Of a DNA stretch of 64,000 nt, positions 42,461 through 51,093 are shown piece after piece. The number at the start of each line of letters is the position of its first letter. Positions within the stretch are counted from its first letter, which is position 1. The notes beneath the pieces are model-generated. The model was not told the DNA's origin and did not search any database. It saw only the letters and a program-made list of their open reading frames with translations. This DNA comes from Bacteroidales bacterium. GTDB taxonomy: Bacteria > Bacteroidota > Bacteroidia > Bacteroidales > UBA932. The position numbers and the translations under genes were made by a program. Location of the stretch: assembly GCA_017620335.1 (NCBI GenBank), contig JAFZQO010000021.1, positions 1 to 64,000 of the forward strand, given 5' to 3'.

Positions 42461-43954
42461 TCATCGTTGGGTGAGTCCCCGGGACTCGGTCTTCGACTCC
42501 TGCTCGAAGCGCTCGCGGGCGTCGTCGATCTGCTGGAGGCCGTCGCACCGCTCCAGGACGGCGTTGGCGAGCTTCCCGAGGGGGAGGGCGCCTCGGCTGT
42601 AGGCGTCCGTCACCTTCTCCGGGAGGGCGATGGTGACGGGGATGCCGTCGATGGTCGCGATGAGGGTGTTCCCTCGGACCTCCGCGTCGCGGATGCGCGG
42701 GTCCATCGGCTCGTCGTCGTACCGGACGTAGCGCACCTGCGGGGCCGCGTCCTGCTCCATCCCTTCGCGCCTAGCCAGCTGCTCGTGGCCCGCCTTGTTG
42801 ATGAGGTTCGCCCCGCCGAGGCCGATGAGGGTCATCTTCAGGAGCGGGTTCTTCACGAAGAGGCCCGCCATGATGCTGGCGATGGGCACCAGGTTGTCCT
42901 TGATGCCGAGGCTCTTCGTCTTCCCGGTGAACATCCCCAGGAGGATGTCCGGGAGCATGGCGAGGATGTAACCCGCGTTGCGGCCGACCTCGCCGATGCC
43001 GTTGAGCCCGAGGCCGGTCAGGATGCCCTGCCAGCCGCCGGTGTTCTTCCTCTCAGCCTCCTTCTGCTCCAGCTGCGGGGCCTGGGCCTGCTCCTCCTTA
43101 CGCCGGATGGCTTCGTCGGTCTCCTGCCGGGAGACCTCTCCTTCGACGGTCGTCTGGATTTCGCTCACGTCCGTCCTGGCTGTTTCTTTCCCTTCGTTTC
43201 CTTCCATTTCCGTTTCCTTTTCCATTCCGGTCCTTGTCGTTTCGGGGGCCCCGGTTATTCCGGGTTCTTCCTTCATCTCCTGATGCGCCGCGTTCTCCTC
43301 CAGCCATTCCTCCTCGTGTCCGGGCGCGACGACCTTCGGGACGTCCCGGCGCTGGTGCGCGTCCACCGTGTCGATGACCGCGTTGAGCGCGAGGTCCGCG
43401 CCGACGAACTTGAGCCCGCCGGCGACCCCGCTGCCGAGGCCGCCCATGGAGACCAGGTCCGCCGCTGCGCCCATGGCGTAGCCGATGCCCTTCTCCACTG
43501 CGGAGGGGCCGTAGCGCCGCTCCGCCTGCTCGTCGATCTCCCGCTGGAGGGGGGACTTCCGCATCTCCTCCGCCAGACCGAAGAGGGTGTTGCCCCCGGC
43601 CTTGCGCATCACGTACTCGATGGAGGACTTCGGGACTCGGTCCCCGACCATCTTGTCAAGCATCATCGCCTCGATCTCCGGGGTGAGGACGACGCCCTCC
43701 TTCCGGAGTTCCTTCCTTACCATCGCGACATAGTCCTCGACGGTCTTGGAGTTCCACTCGCCGGTGAGGTCGAGGGTGTCCCGGGACGCGGCCTGGGACG
43801 CCATGCCGCCGTCCGGTCCGGCGCCGCCCGCGAGGATGTAGGCGGGGGAGCGCATGTGGCGGCGGAGCTCCTCCGACTGCTTCCACCGGAGCTCGTCCCG
43901 CACCCTGTCCATGACGGGCGCTACCCGTTGTTCGAACTGTTCCCTGTCAGTCAT
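42461..43954 (-). CDS. conjugative-element protein with central membrane segment
   Basis: A 497-residue protein of the transfer operon. The first 100 residues are helical. A Gly-rich segment (AVEKGIGYAMGAAADLVSMGGLGSGVAGGLKFVG, about 155-190) and a hydrophobic one at about 330-375 (NAGYILAMLPDILLGMF, then IASIMAGLFVKNPLLKMTLIGLGG) suggest membrane contact. Acidic, low-complexity residues 215-300 separate them. The C-terminal part (RIRDAEVRGNTLIATIDGIPVTIALPE) is a small beta domain. I do not recognise the function. It follows the M23/downstream-frame pair by 28 bases. Confidence 0.7.
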   Translation of the reverse strand: MTDREQFEQRVAPVMDRVRDELRWKQSEELRRHMRSPAYILAGGAGPDGGMASQAASRDTLDLTGEWNSKTVEDYVAMVRKELRKEGVVLTPEIEAMMLDKMVGDRVPKSSIEYVMRKAGGNTLFGLAEEMRKSPLQREIDEQAERRYGPSAVEKGIGYAMGAAADLVSMGGLGSGVAGGLKFVGADLALNAVIDTVDAHQRRDVPKVVAPGHEEEWLEENAAHQEMKEEPGITGAPETTRTGMEKETEMEGNEGKETARTDVSEIQTTVEGEVSRQETDEAIRRKEEQAQAPQLEQKEAERKNTGGWQGILTGLGLNGIGEVGRNAGYILAMLPDILLGMFTGKTKSLGIKDNLVPIASIMAGLFVKNPLLKMTLIGLGGANLINKAGHEQLARREGMEQDAAPQVRYVRYDDEPMDPRIRDAEVRGNTLIATIDGIPVTIALPEKVTDAYSRGALPLGKLANAVLERCDGLQQIDDARERFEQESKTESRGLTQR

Positions 43955-43982
43955 CGCTTATCCTTTTTTCGGTTCGTTCATT

Positions 43983-44276
43983 CTACAGGTTCACCTGCTG
44001 TGCGAGCAGCTGCTGGCGCGTCTGCTCGATGGCGTTGTGGTAGACCTCCATCTGGGCGGGGAAGTGCTCCTCCAGCCACGCGTCCTTCTCCACCTGGTCG
44101 AGGATGAAGAGGATGGCGCTCTGCCGGGAGATCTCCACGCTGGGCTCGCCGTCCTTCCTGTTGTTGAACCAGGCCTTCGTCCACCAGCGGACGCCCGCCT
44201 GGTCGGGGTAGACGCTCACGGTCCTCGGGATGTCGAAGCTCTGGACGGTGATGTCCAGGTCCGCCAGCGGATCCAC
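43983..44276 (-). CDS. downstream frame of the M23 peptidase gene (GTG start or frameshift product)
   Basis: A 97-residue frame that opens with GTG, with no clear ribosome-binding site. It reads DPLADLDITVQSFDIPRTVSVYPDQAGVRWW and ends in helices (LEEHFPAQMEVYHNAIEQTRQQLLAQQ). Its frame continues upstream without a stop through the A9 run into the peptidase gene, so it may be made only as a fusion after a -1 shift. On its own it has no recognised domain. See the frameshift site at 44279-44318. Confidence 0.55.
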   Translation of the reverse strand: MDPLADLDITVQSFDIPRTVSVYPDQAGVRWWTKAWFNNRKDGEPSVEISRQSAILFILDQVEKDAWLEEHFPAQMEVYHNAIEQTRQQLLAQQVNL

Positions 44277-44278
44277 GA

Positions 44279-44318
44279 GGCCCGCGTCGTCCCGGGCCCG
44301 GTCTAGGGCTTTTTTTTT
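44279..44318 (-). other. putative -1 programmed frameshift site
   Basis: On the minus strand the codons GTA AAA AAA AAG CCC TAG hold the heptamer A AAA AAG at 44315-44309, within a run of nine A. Ten bases further on, GGCCCG (44298-44293) can pair with CGGGCC (44284-44279), loop of eight. This is the layout of a bacterial -1 frameshift signal (compare dnaX). The shift would give AAA GCC CTA GAC and continue to 43983. Confidence 0.65.
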
Positions 44319-45121
44319 ACGCCGTCGTCCCAGGTGGAGAGATAGGTCCGGTGCATGACGGCCAGGTAGCCCAGGAAGTCCTCCAGCAGGAGGTTCTGGA
44401 CCCTGGCTGCCAGCGGGACGCTCCTGCGTCCGAGGCCCATGGGGTTCTCCATGCTCGGGATTGCCTCGAAGAAGTAGTTCCTCGCGGAAGCCATCATCAG
44501 CATGTTCCTCAGGCTCTGCTCCGTGCGCTTCGGGAGGCGGTAGGCGCCGCTGCCGAGGTCCTTCAGGTAGGCGGGGAAGAAGCGGAGCATCAGCTCCTCG
44601 ATCTCGTCCGCGTCGGCGTCGTACCTCGTCCGGAATCCCTCCTCCAGGCCGGTGAAGTCCGTCCCTCCGTTCGGGCCCTTCCGGCGCTCGACGCTCCTGA
44701 TGTTCCCGTAGATCATCGTGAGGAACTCGATCGGGTCGAACTCCTCGCCCTTGTACCGGGTCTCCATGTGCAGGAGGTCGCCGCTGACGGCGACGGTCTG
44801 CCCGGCTGTCACGGTCTCGCCGTAACCGGCCAGGATGTTCGAGAGGTGGCGGTACGTCACCTCGTAGTCCCCGTAGCGGATGACCTGGTAGGCACCATGG
44901 GCGGCGTCGTTGCCGATGCCGGAGACGGTTCCGCTGGCCACGGCGGAGAGCAGGTAGTGCGGGGCCCTGAAGTCAACCCCGTGGTGGAAGGACTCCTTTC
45001 CGGTCTCGGGGTCGGTCTGCTTCCCGTAGCCCTTGGTCATCTCGACCTCCCCGTCACGCTCCTCGAACGGCATGCAGTAGCCGGACGGGGACCTGAGGAT
45101 CATTTCCTGTGAGTATTCCAT
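44303..45121 (-). CDS. M23 (LytM-type) metallopeptidase-like protein
   Basis: A 272-residue protein. The M23 core is at about 46-120: HHGVDFRAP (His46/His47 and Asp50), then GDYEVTYRHLSN, then VSGDLLHMETRY. In active M23 enzymes the last block is HxH; here it reads LLH, so the first His is replaced and activity is uncertain. The remaining 150 residues are helical (RVQNLLLEDFLGYLAVMHRTYL). No signal peptide is seen. The frame ends in KKKP at an A9 run, and a -1 shift would extend it to about 379 residues. It would act on peptidoglycan during mating. Confidence 0.8.
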   Translation of the reverse strand: MEYSQEMILRSPSGYCMPFEERDGEVEMTKGYGKQTDPETGKESFHHGVDFRAPHYLLSAVASGTVSGIGNDAAHGAYQVIRYGDYEVTYRHLSNILAGYGETVTAGQTVAVSGDLLHMETRYKGEEFDPIEFLTMIYGNIRSVERRKGPNGGTDFTGLEEGFRTRYDADADEIEELMLRFFPAYLKDLGSGAYRLPKRTEQSLRNMLMMASARNYFFEAIPSMENPMGLGRRSVPLAARVQNLLLEDFLGYLAVMHRTYLSTWDDGVKKKP

Positions 45122-45192
45122 GTCGTTTGTGTCGTTTGTGCTGTTTGTCGGTTTGTCCTGTCTGTTCCGTTGTTCGTTTAACCTTTTTTCGG

Positions 45193-45888
45193 TCAGCGCC
45201 TGCGGTGGATCTGTTCGGTCTCCTGCTGCTGCGGCTGCGCCTCCGTCTCCGACATGGCCGTACGCTGCGCATTCGCTTGGCTGGCGGCCGTCTCGGGGGA
45301 GAGGACCCGCCGGGAGTTGTTCCCGATGGTCATCATCGCGAGCATGGCGCCGGCGAGCTTGGCCATCCAGCCGAAGCGGCCGAAGATGAGGAAGGCCGAC
45401 AGGACGAGTCCCGTCACGCCCATCCCGGAGACGTTGCCGTGGGTGAGGTTCTGCAGGAACCCGCCCAGCATCTCGCCGCCGTTGCCGGAGGAGACGTCAT
45501 GGAGGAAACTGCTGATGCCGTTGAGCTTGCCGTCGACGTTCTCGGCCGCGCCCGTTACCTTTTCGGTCATGTTCCCGACGGACTCCTTCAGGTCGCGGAT
45601 GCCGTCCACGGCCCCGTGGATCGTGTCCTCGACCTTCTGCGTGGCCTTCTCGCCGATGATCGCGTCGCTGACGATGCCGACGACGCTCTCGTCGGTGGTG
45701 AGCTTCTTCCAGCCCACGTAGCCGATGCCGCCCGCGACGGCCGCGGACTTCACCGCCGTTCCCGTGGCCTTGAGCGTCTGCGCCGGGTGCAGGATGGCCC
45801 TGCCGCCGGTCTCGATGACTCTTCCGGCGTTCCTGCCCGCCCACTTGGCGGCCTTGCCGCCGAACTTGAGGACTGATCTCCAACTCAT
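45193..45888 (-). CDS. conjugative-element membrane protein
   Basis: A 231-residue protein. It has Ala/Gly-rich and basic N-terminal residues (GGKAAKWAGRNAGRVIETGG), a middle region of amphipathic helices (VSDAIIGEKATQKVEDTIHGAVDGIRDLKESVGNMTEKVTGAAENVDGKL), and two hydrophobic helices at about 153-190 (VTGLVLSAFLIFGRFGWMAKLAGAMLAMMTIG). The tail is Gln-rich (AQPQQQETEQIHRRR). Found between predicted periplasmic transfer proteins. I cannot assign a specific Tra name. Confidence 0.7.
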   Translation of the reverse strand: MSWRSVLKFGGKAAKWAGRNAGRVIETGGRAILHPAQTLKATGTAVKSAAVAGGIGYVGWKKLTTDESVVGIVSDAIIGEKATQKVEDTIHGAVDGIRDLKESVGNMTEKVTGAAENVDGKLNGISSFLHDVSSGNGGEMLGGFLQNLTHGNVSGMGVTGLVLSAFLIFGRFGWMAKLAGAMLAMMTIGNNSRRVLSPETAASQANAQRTAMSETEAQPQQQETEQIHRRR

Positions 45889-45937
45889 GTGCGTTGTGCT
45901 TTTGTTGTTTTCGTTTATCTATTTTTCGGTTTGCCGT

Positions 45938-46630
45938 TTACGGCCGGACGGTCTTCCCCAGAGTCCTCCATCGCTGGAAGGAATCCTTCGAGATGTCCTC
46001 GACGTCAGCCTTGTCCGGCTGGTTCCCGGATATCTCGTTCCAGACGTCCGTGAGGGACGTGTACTTCACGGCTCTTACAAGCCTTTGGAGGGTCTTGTTC
46101 ATCTCCCTGAGCTTCGGACGCACGTCGAAGAAGATCTCGGTGCGCTCCTTCTCGGTCATCTTCGTATCCGACAGGCACACCATCCGGATGTCGTTGACGA
46201 TCTCGACGGTCTGCAGGATGACCTGCCGGTAGACCTTGTTGCGGTTCGCGGAGAGCGCCACGGCCACGGCGTTGGCCGGGCTCCTGGCTATCTGGTCCTT
46301 GAGGTTGTCAAGGTTCCTTATCATTTTTTCGGTCTCGTGGTAGAAACCGTATATCTGCGCGGCATAGACGACGATCCCGTGGAAGGTGTCCAGGTAGTCG
46401 TTGAACTCCTTCTGGATGTCGGCCGTTGCTTCTACCTCCTCCTTGATCCACACGTGGCCGGTGGATTCCAGCAGCATCGCCTCCTCCTGGGACTGGAGCG
46501 TGCTCTCGGCCTTCTCCGTGTACAGCACGATCATCGCCGCCAGCGTGGGGTCGACGGACTGCGCACGCAGGGCGTTGGCGGTTGGGAGCAGCAGCGTCGC
46601 TGCGAGGAGGGTGCAGGCTTTCCTTGTCAT
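45938..46630 (-). CDS. periplasmic transfer protein A
   Basis: A 230-residue protein with a signal peptide (KACTLLAATLLLPTANALRAQ, cleavage about residue 24). The mature part is helical: LAAMIVLYTEKAESTLQSQEEAMLLESTGHVW, then IQKEFNDYLDTFHGIVVYAAQIYGF. It ends VKYTSLTDVWNEIS and SFQRWRTL. The upstream gene (46666-47355) has the same architecture (YYTLQDVWWNV, SRWQRA), so the two are probably old duplicates. A VirB5/TraI-like minor pilus or channel role is possible. Confidence 0.72.
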   Translation of the reverse strand: MTRKACTLLAATLLLPTANALRAQSVDPTLAAMIVLYTEKAESTLQSQEEAMLLESTGHVWIKEEVEATADIQKEFNDYLDTFHGIVVYAAQIYGFYHETEKMIRNLDNLKDQIARSPANAVAVALSANRNKVYRQVILQTVEIVNDIRMVCLSDTKMTEKERTEIFFDVRPKLREMNKTLQRLVRAVKYTSLTDVWNEISGNQPDKADVEDISKDSFQRWRTLGKTVRP

Positions 46631-46665
46631 TTCTTCGGTCCGTCGTCTGTCCGTTCTTCGGTATG

Positions 46666-47355
46666 CTAGTATGTCCTGGAGGCACGCTGCCAGCGGGACT
46701 GGGCCTGCCGGGCGATCTCTCCGTTGTCACGGTCGAGGATGCCTTCGGTGACGTTCCACCAGACATCCTGGAGGGTGTAGTATCTGAGGGAAAGGGAGAG
46801 CTGGGAGAGCTTGTGGTTGAAGTTCTTCAAGCTGTCCTCGATCATCCAGAGCGTCTTCGAGCGCTCGGCCCCGGTGAGCATGTTGCCCTCGCCTCCGGTG
46901 GCGATGGCGTCCCGCAGCGTCGTGTAGACCGCCACGAGCTCGGTGGCCGTCTCCGCATACAGGTTGTTCATGCTGAAGGTGGCCGCGACGCCCTGGGGAT
47001 TGCTTGCAATGGCTTTCTTGATGTCGCAGAGGTTGATGAATAGGCGCACCCCGTCGTTGTACAGGTGGGTGGCGGCCTTCAGGGAGGAGGCATAGCCGTC
47101 CACGGTCTTGAGGTAGGCGTTGTACTTGTCCTCCCAGTTCTTGATCTGGGTGAACTCCGCGGCGATGGTGCCCTGCAGGACCGCCGTCTGCGTCTGTCCC
47201 TCGATCTCGGAGTTGATCTGGCCGTTTATCAGTTCGTTCCCTTCCACCAGTACGGCCCACTCGAGCGGGTTGGCGACGACGATCTGGGCACGGGCCCCGC
47301 CGGACCCCATCATTATGAGGACCGGCAGCATCAGCGCAACAATAGACCGGCGCAT
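46666..47355 (-). CDS. periplasmic transfer protein B
   Basis: A 229-residue protein with a signal peptide (RRSIVALMLPVLIMMGSGGARAQ). The mature part is helical (IKNWEDKYNAYLKTVDGYASSLKAATHLYN, LFINLCDIKKAIASNPQG, RYYTLQDVWWNVTEGI, AQSRWQRAS). The ATG at 47355 is used because it follows the PH-domain stop by 1 base; 47379 would overlap it. It resembles the downstream gene in length and end motifs. Probably a secreted component of the mating apparatus. Confidence 0.72.
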   Translation of the reverse strand: MRRSIVALMLPVLIMMGSGGARAQIVVANPLEWAVLVEGNELINGQINSEIEGQTQTAVLQGTIAAEFTQIKNWEDKYNAYLKTVDGYASSLKAATHLYNDGVRLFINLCDIKKAIASNPQGVAATFSMNNLYAETATELVAVYTTLRDAIATGGEGNMLTGAERSKTLWMIEDSLKNFNHKLSQLSLSLRYYTLQDVWWNVTEGILDRDNGEIARQAQSRWQRASRTY

Positions 47356-47356
47356 C

Positions 47357-47848
47357 TTATCTGTAGTTCGCGAATTCATGGATGTTCATTCTCTTTCTGT
47401 TGTAGGAGACCCGCTCGCGAAGGCACTCCACGACCTCGGCCTTCTCCCGGATGCCGACGATCTTCAGCTTGGGCATCGTCCGGTCCCCGGAATGCACGAC
47501 GACGGTCTTCAGGCCCAGCAGCAGCTGGAGGAAGCTCCGCTTCTCGTCGAAGTCCACGACCCTGTAGAGCTCGATGTAGTCGCGGCTCCGGGTGAAGACC
47601 CCGTGCTCGTAGACGAGCTGCTCCCCGGTGATGGTGTACTCCATCTTCCGGAGGCAGGCCAGGCTGTAGACGACCTTGGCGACAAGCGCCAGGGCGATGC
47701 CGATGCAGACCGGATGTCCCGGGACGGCATCCAGGCCGCCGGCCACCAGCAGGGCGAGCGCCCCGAGGATGGGCACCAGCTCGTCGATGAGCAGCTGCCG
47801 CAAGCTGGGTCGCAGGGTCACGTCCGTATATGCTTTCCCGCCCGTCAT
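47357..47848 (-). CDS. membrane protein with bacterial PH domain
   Basis: A 163-residue protein. Two hydrophobic helices (LLIDELVPILGALALLVAGGLDAV and VCIGIALALVAKVVYSLACL, about 19-62) are followed by a bacterial PH domain: YTITGEQLVYEHGVFTRSRDYIELYRVVDFDEKRSFLQLLLGLKTVVVHSGDRTMPKLKIVGI. This has the pattern of the bPH_2 (YdbT-like) family. Two bases separate its start from the primase stop. Probably an inner-membrane part of the transfer machinery. Confidence 0.82.
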   Translation of the reverse strand: MTGGKAYTDVTLRPSLRQLLIDELVPILGALALLVAGGLDAVPGHPVCIGIALALVAKVVYSLACLRKMEYTITGEQLVYEHGVFTRSRDYIELYRVVDFDEKRSFLQLLLGLKTVVVHSGDRTMPKLKIVGIREKAEVVECLRERVSYNRKRMNIHEFANYR

Positions 47849-47850
47849 GG

Positions 47851-49215
47851 CTATCTGTGGAATCTGTGTTTCTCCTCGTGGGACTCCTCGGTCTCGACCG
47901 CGCCGTCGCCGTCCAGGTCGCAGCCCATGGCCTTCTTCTCCGACGTCTCCTTCCCGAGGAGCTCGTCGTTGAAGTCCTTGTATCCTTCGCTCGGCAGGAT
48001 CCTCTCCACGGGGACGATGTAGCCGTCCACCATCGCGTCGAAGGCCTTCCAGCCCTCCTTGATCCGCTCCCGCAGGTCCTGCCTGTCCTCCTCGCAGAGG
48101 TAGCCCTCCCGGAGGTCCTCGGTGAGGCTCTCGACCTCGAAATACCGCTCCTTCGCCTCCTTGGGGAGGGCGAAGAACGCGCTTTCCTTCTCGTGGTCCA
48201 CCCCGATCTTGCCCGGGGTGTCCCTGTATTTGCGGGCAGCCTCGCTCTCTGGCTTCTCCTCCTTCAGCACGTTGAAGAAGTTCTCCGCGAACTGGCGTCC
48301 GGCCGGGTCGTTGTCGAAGCACAGGTGGAACTTCGCCCCCGTCGCCGTGCGGACGAGGCCCTGCATCTGGCCGCGGGTGGGGTTGCCGCCCGTGGAGACG
48401 AAGACGGCCTTCCCGAGGTCCCCGTCCGTCTCCCGGTGGAGCTGGTGGTAGGCCATCGCGTCGTAGGCGCTCTCGAAGAGGTAGACCCTCTCCGCGTCCT
48501 TCAGCGCGGTGCCGGCGGGGGAGGCGGTCCAGAGGCCGAGGCTGCCGTTGCTCCCGGCGGCCTTGCCCTTGTACGCGCCGCTGCCGTCCCGTCTCGGCCA
48601 GCCCCTCTCCTCGAATCCCACGACGGTCCCGTCCCCGCCGGGGACGGTGAGCGGGAAGGAGAGGTTGCGCCGGGTGACGCCCGGCTTCCCCTCGACGTCC
48701 TTCTCGGCCAGGACGAACGAGTCCCTGAAGGCGAACTGGGTCTTCAGGTCGATGCCCCGGTGCTTGAAGTAGGGGTAGAACGGCCTGCAGGAGTCCCGGT
48801 CGCCCGGGACGATCCGCCGGAGCCGGTAGTCCTTCAGGTCGAAGGGTTTCAGCTCGCGCTGGGCCTCCCTGATCTCGACGTCCCTCTCCTCGTACGGGGT
48901 GTTCAGGAGCCGGTGGCAGACCTTGTTTACGAGCTTGTCGAGGTTCATCCCGACCTCGTACTCGGGGAAGAGGTCCGGGTGCTCCTTGATGAGCGAGATG
49001 ACGTTGTAGGTCCGCTGTACCGGGGGATGGAAGCAGCGCCGCCCCTCTTGGGTGACGATGAACTTGTCGCCCCGGATCCGCCGGCCCTGCTCGTCCAGGC
49101 GGACGTACGAGGGGTAGCGTGCGCCGTCCTTCCGGTTGCGGACGTAGCCCGCGTCCCGGAGGACGTCCTGCACGGTGAGCCGCTGCAGGTAGTCGTCGTA
49201 GGTGAGTCCTTCCAT
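47851..49215 (-). CDS. TraP-like primase with DUF3991 and Toprim domains
   Basis: A 454-residue protein. The N-terminus (LTYDDYLQRLTVQDVLRDAGYV, then EGRRCFHPPVQRTYNVISLIKEH) resembles the DUF3991 region of conjugative primases. The Toprim domain is at about 245-330: RVYLFESAYDAMAYHQL (catalytic Glu), then KFHLCFDNDPAGRQFAENF (DxD). It would prime second-strand synthesis in the recipient. In CTnDOT-type elements the primase follows TraO; here TraO and the coupling protein are more than 11 kb away, beyond an accessory insert. Confidence 0.82.
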   Translation of the reverse strand: MEGLTYDDYLQRLTVQDVLRDAGYVRNRKDGARYPSYVRLDEQGRRIRGDKFIVTQEGRRCFHPPVQRTYNVISLIKEHPDLFPEYEVGMNLDKLVNKVCHRLLNTPYEERDVEIREAQRELKPFDLKDYRLRRIVPGDRDSCRPFYPYFKHRGIDLKTQFAFRDSFVLAEKDVEGKPGVTRRNLSFPLTVPGGDGTVVGFEERGWPRRDGSGAYKGKAAGSNGSLGLWTASPAGTALKDAERVYLFESAYDAMAYHQLHRETDGDLGKAVFVSTGGNPTRGQMQGLVRTATGAKFHLCFDNDPAGRQFAENFFNVLKEEKPESEAARKYRDTPGKIGVDHEKESAFFALPKEAKERYFEVESLTEDLREGYLCEEDRQDLRERIKEGWKAFDAMVDGYIVPVERILPSEGYKDFNDELLGKETSEKKAMGCDLDGDGAVETEESHEEKHRFHR

Positions 49216-49229
49216 GGTCCTTCCGTTTG

Positions 49230-50843
49230 TCAGCGTCCGAGCCCCGGGCCGTGCCCGGCGGCGTTGAGCCCCGCCTCGAAGGCGCGGCTCGCGATGTCCT
49301 GCGGGGAGTCCACCCCCGGCTTCATGTAGACGTGGCCGCCCGCGTGGCGCTCCAGGTAGAGGTCCGGGGCAGGCCTGGGTCCGCGGGCCATCTCCCCGGC
49401 GACCGTGAGGGCCGCGAGGATGGCCGCGCCGATGTTCGCGCCGCCCTCCCGCTGCTCGCGGGGGAGGCGCTTCATGTCCACTTCGCTGAATTCCTTCGCG
49501 AAAAGCTTCAGGCGGTGGTAGTCGTCCACGGCCATGAACCTGTCGTACTGGCGTCGGGTGATCTCGTGGGAGACCTCGTGGCCGTTGATGACGGCCGACA
49601 TCCGGTACTTCATGTCCTTGCCGGTCGTCTGTTCCTCGTCGCGTATGGGTTCGACCTTGATCTCGCCGACGCTGACCTCCCGGCCGTGGGCGCCCTCTCG
49701 GAACCAGCCCTCGCGGGTTTGCATCTCATGGAGGGACTCTCCCCAGACCCTTCCTATGCCCCTGCGCTCGTCCTCCTGCTCCTGCAGGATGGCCTCGTCC
49801 AAGATGACGCGGGAGAGGTCCTCGGCGACGACCGGCTGCGGACGGAGGCTTCGCTCCTCCTGACGGATCTCCTCCAGGGCGGCGGGGGAGAGCTGGAGCC
49901 CTATCGGCTCCCGGCTCTCCAGCGTCTCCTTCGTGACCTCTCCCTCCCAGTCCTTCCCGATGACGCCGTTGATGACGTCGAGACGGTCCTGGACGGACGC
50001 GTCCTTGACGGAGCCGGCGGAAAGGACCGCCATCTCGTCCTCCCTCAGGTCGTAGACCAGATTGCGGTTGATGGACGTCGACTTTACGGTGAGGGTGCCG
50101 GCCCGCTCGTCCACGACGATGCCGTGGCCGGAGAGGACCTCGTTCCATTTCTCCTTCGAGAAGTAGACGTCCGAGGTGATGGCCTCGGAGTAGGGCGTCG
50201 CCTTCTCCCCGGTGGCCGGACGCGCCTGGATCTCCGGGACGACGGTCCTGAGCTCCGCCAGCACGTCCTCTCCGGAGCGGGATGCGGCCTGAGTCTGAGC
50301 GGCCTGGTCTCCCTTGTAATAGAATCCGTAGCCTCCGCTGAGGAGCTCTCCGGGCTTGGTCCGTCCGTCGGGACGGTCCGGGACGAGTGGAGCGCCGCCC
50401 GCGCGGCGCAGGTGGAAGCCCTCCTGGGCACGCGGCGTCCAGCCGAGCATGCCCCGGCGGGCCCAGAGGTCCGTGAAGGGACTGGCGGCGCGGCCGTATT
50501 CGCCCTCGCCGATCCGGTAGCCGTGCAGGCCCATCGCGACGCGGCCGTTGGCGTTCCGGGCGTGGACGTAGTCCCTGGGCAGGTCGAAGTCGCCCGCCAC
50601 GATGGCCGCGAAGGCGTCGTAGGCCCTCCGGTTCGAGGAGTTCGTGCCCCCGTCCGTGAGGGCCGCGAGGCGCTCGCGGGACAGGGGATAGGTGAGCAGG
50701 GGGGAGTCGTGGCCCTGCACGGCGAGCAGGACGGCGTCGCCGCTGCGGACGATGCGCGCCTGCATGCCGTTGCGGCGGAGCGTGTCCTGCAGCTCCGGGG
50801 CGAGGCCGGCGTAGCGGCCGATGGCGTTGGCTCGGGTGGGCAT
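49230..50843 (-). CDS. large hypothetical conjugative-element protein
   Basis: A 537-residue soluble protein that I do not recognise. It starts with ANAIGRYAGLAPELQDTLRRNGMQARIVRSGDAVLLAVQG, a small alpha/beta domain, then a Gly/Tyr-rich middle (FHLRRAGGAPLVPDRP, GGYGFYYKGDQ). The second half is helical with repeated Arg/Glu. AVINGHEVSHEITRRQYDRFMAVDDYHRLKLFAKEFSEVD is reminiscent of the DUF3945 style of repeats in Bacteroidetes transfer proteins, but I could not confirm it. Fourteen bases separate it from the primase gene. Confidence 0.68.
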   Translation of the reverse strand: MPTRANAIGRYAGLAPELQDTLRRNGMQARIVRSGDAVLLAVQGHDSPLLTYPLSRERLAALTDGGTNSSNRRAYDAFAAIVAGDFDLPRDYVHARNANGRVAMGLHGYRIGEGEYGRAASPFTDLWARRGMLGWTPRAQEGFHLRRAGGAPLVPDRPDGRTKPGELLSGGYGFYYKGDQAAQTQAASRSGEDVLAELRTVVPEIQARPATGEKATPYSEAITSDVYFSKEKWNEVLSGHGIVVDERAGTLTVKSTSINRNLVYDLREDEMAVLSAGSVKDASVQDRLDVINGVIGKDWEGEVTKETLESREPIGLQLSPAALEEIRQEERSLRPQPVVAEDLSRVILDEAILQEQEDERRGIGRVWGESLHEMQTREGWFREGAHGREVSVGEIKVEPIRDEEQTTGKDMKYRMSAVINGHEVSHEITRRQYDRFMAVDDYHRLKLFAKEFSEVDMKRLPREQREGGANIGAAILAALTVAGEMARGPRPAPDLYLERHAGGHVYMKPGVDSPQDIASRAFEAGLNAAGHGPGLGR

Positions 50844-50855
50844 GGTTCTCGGCGT

Positions 50856-51080
50856 TTATGCCCGGCCCTCGGCCAGGGCGTCCTCCAGTTCGCGGTTCTT
50901 CCGGTCGAGGAAGTCCAGCGCCGCGGCCTCGTCGGGGTCGACACCCTTCGAGGCGCAGTAGTCGATGTACTCGTCGAACCACCCGTCCGGATGGTTCTCG
51001 ATGAGGTCCTCGAGGGTGATCTCTCCGTCCTGGTAGAGATGCACCAGCTCGTCCTCCGTATAGTGCTTGTTGCGTTCCAT
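50856..51080 (-). CDS. small acidic protein
   Basis: A 74-residue, strongly acidic protein (YTEDELVHLYQDGEITLEDLIENHPDGWFDEYIDYC, then DEAAALDFLDRKNRELEDALAEGRA). The repeated turns suggest a compact helical fold. It lies between the DUF4099 gene and the 537-residue gene, with gaps of 12-13 bases. Small acidic proteins at this position are common in Bacteroidetes elements; the role is unknown. Confidence 0.68.
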   Translation of the reverse strand: MERNKHYTEDELVHLYQDGEITLEDLIENHPDGWFDEYIDYCASKGVDPDEAAALDFLDRKNRELEDALAEGRA

Positions 51081-51093
51081 GGCTGTATGGGGT

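Noticed and set aside
40600..42474. 624-codon plus-strand frame
   Set aside because: Antisense to the glucosaminidase and ArdC-like genes; composition typical of a shadow frame.
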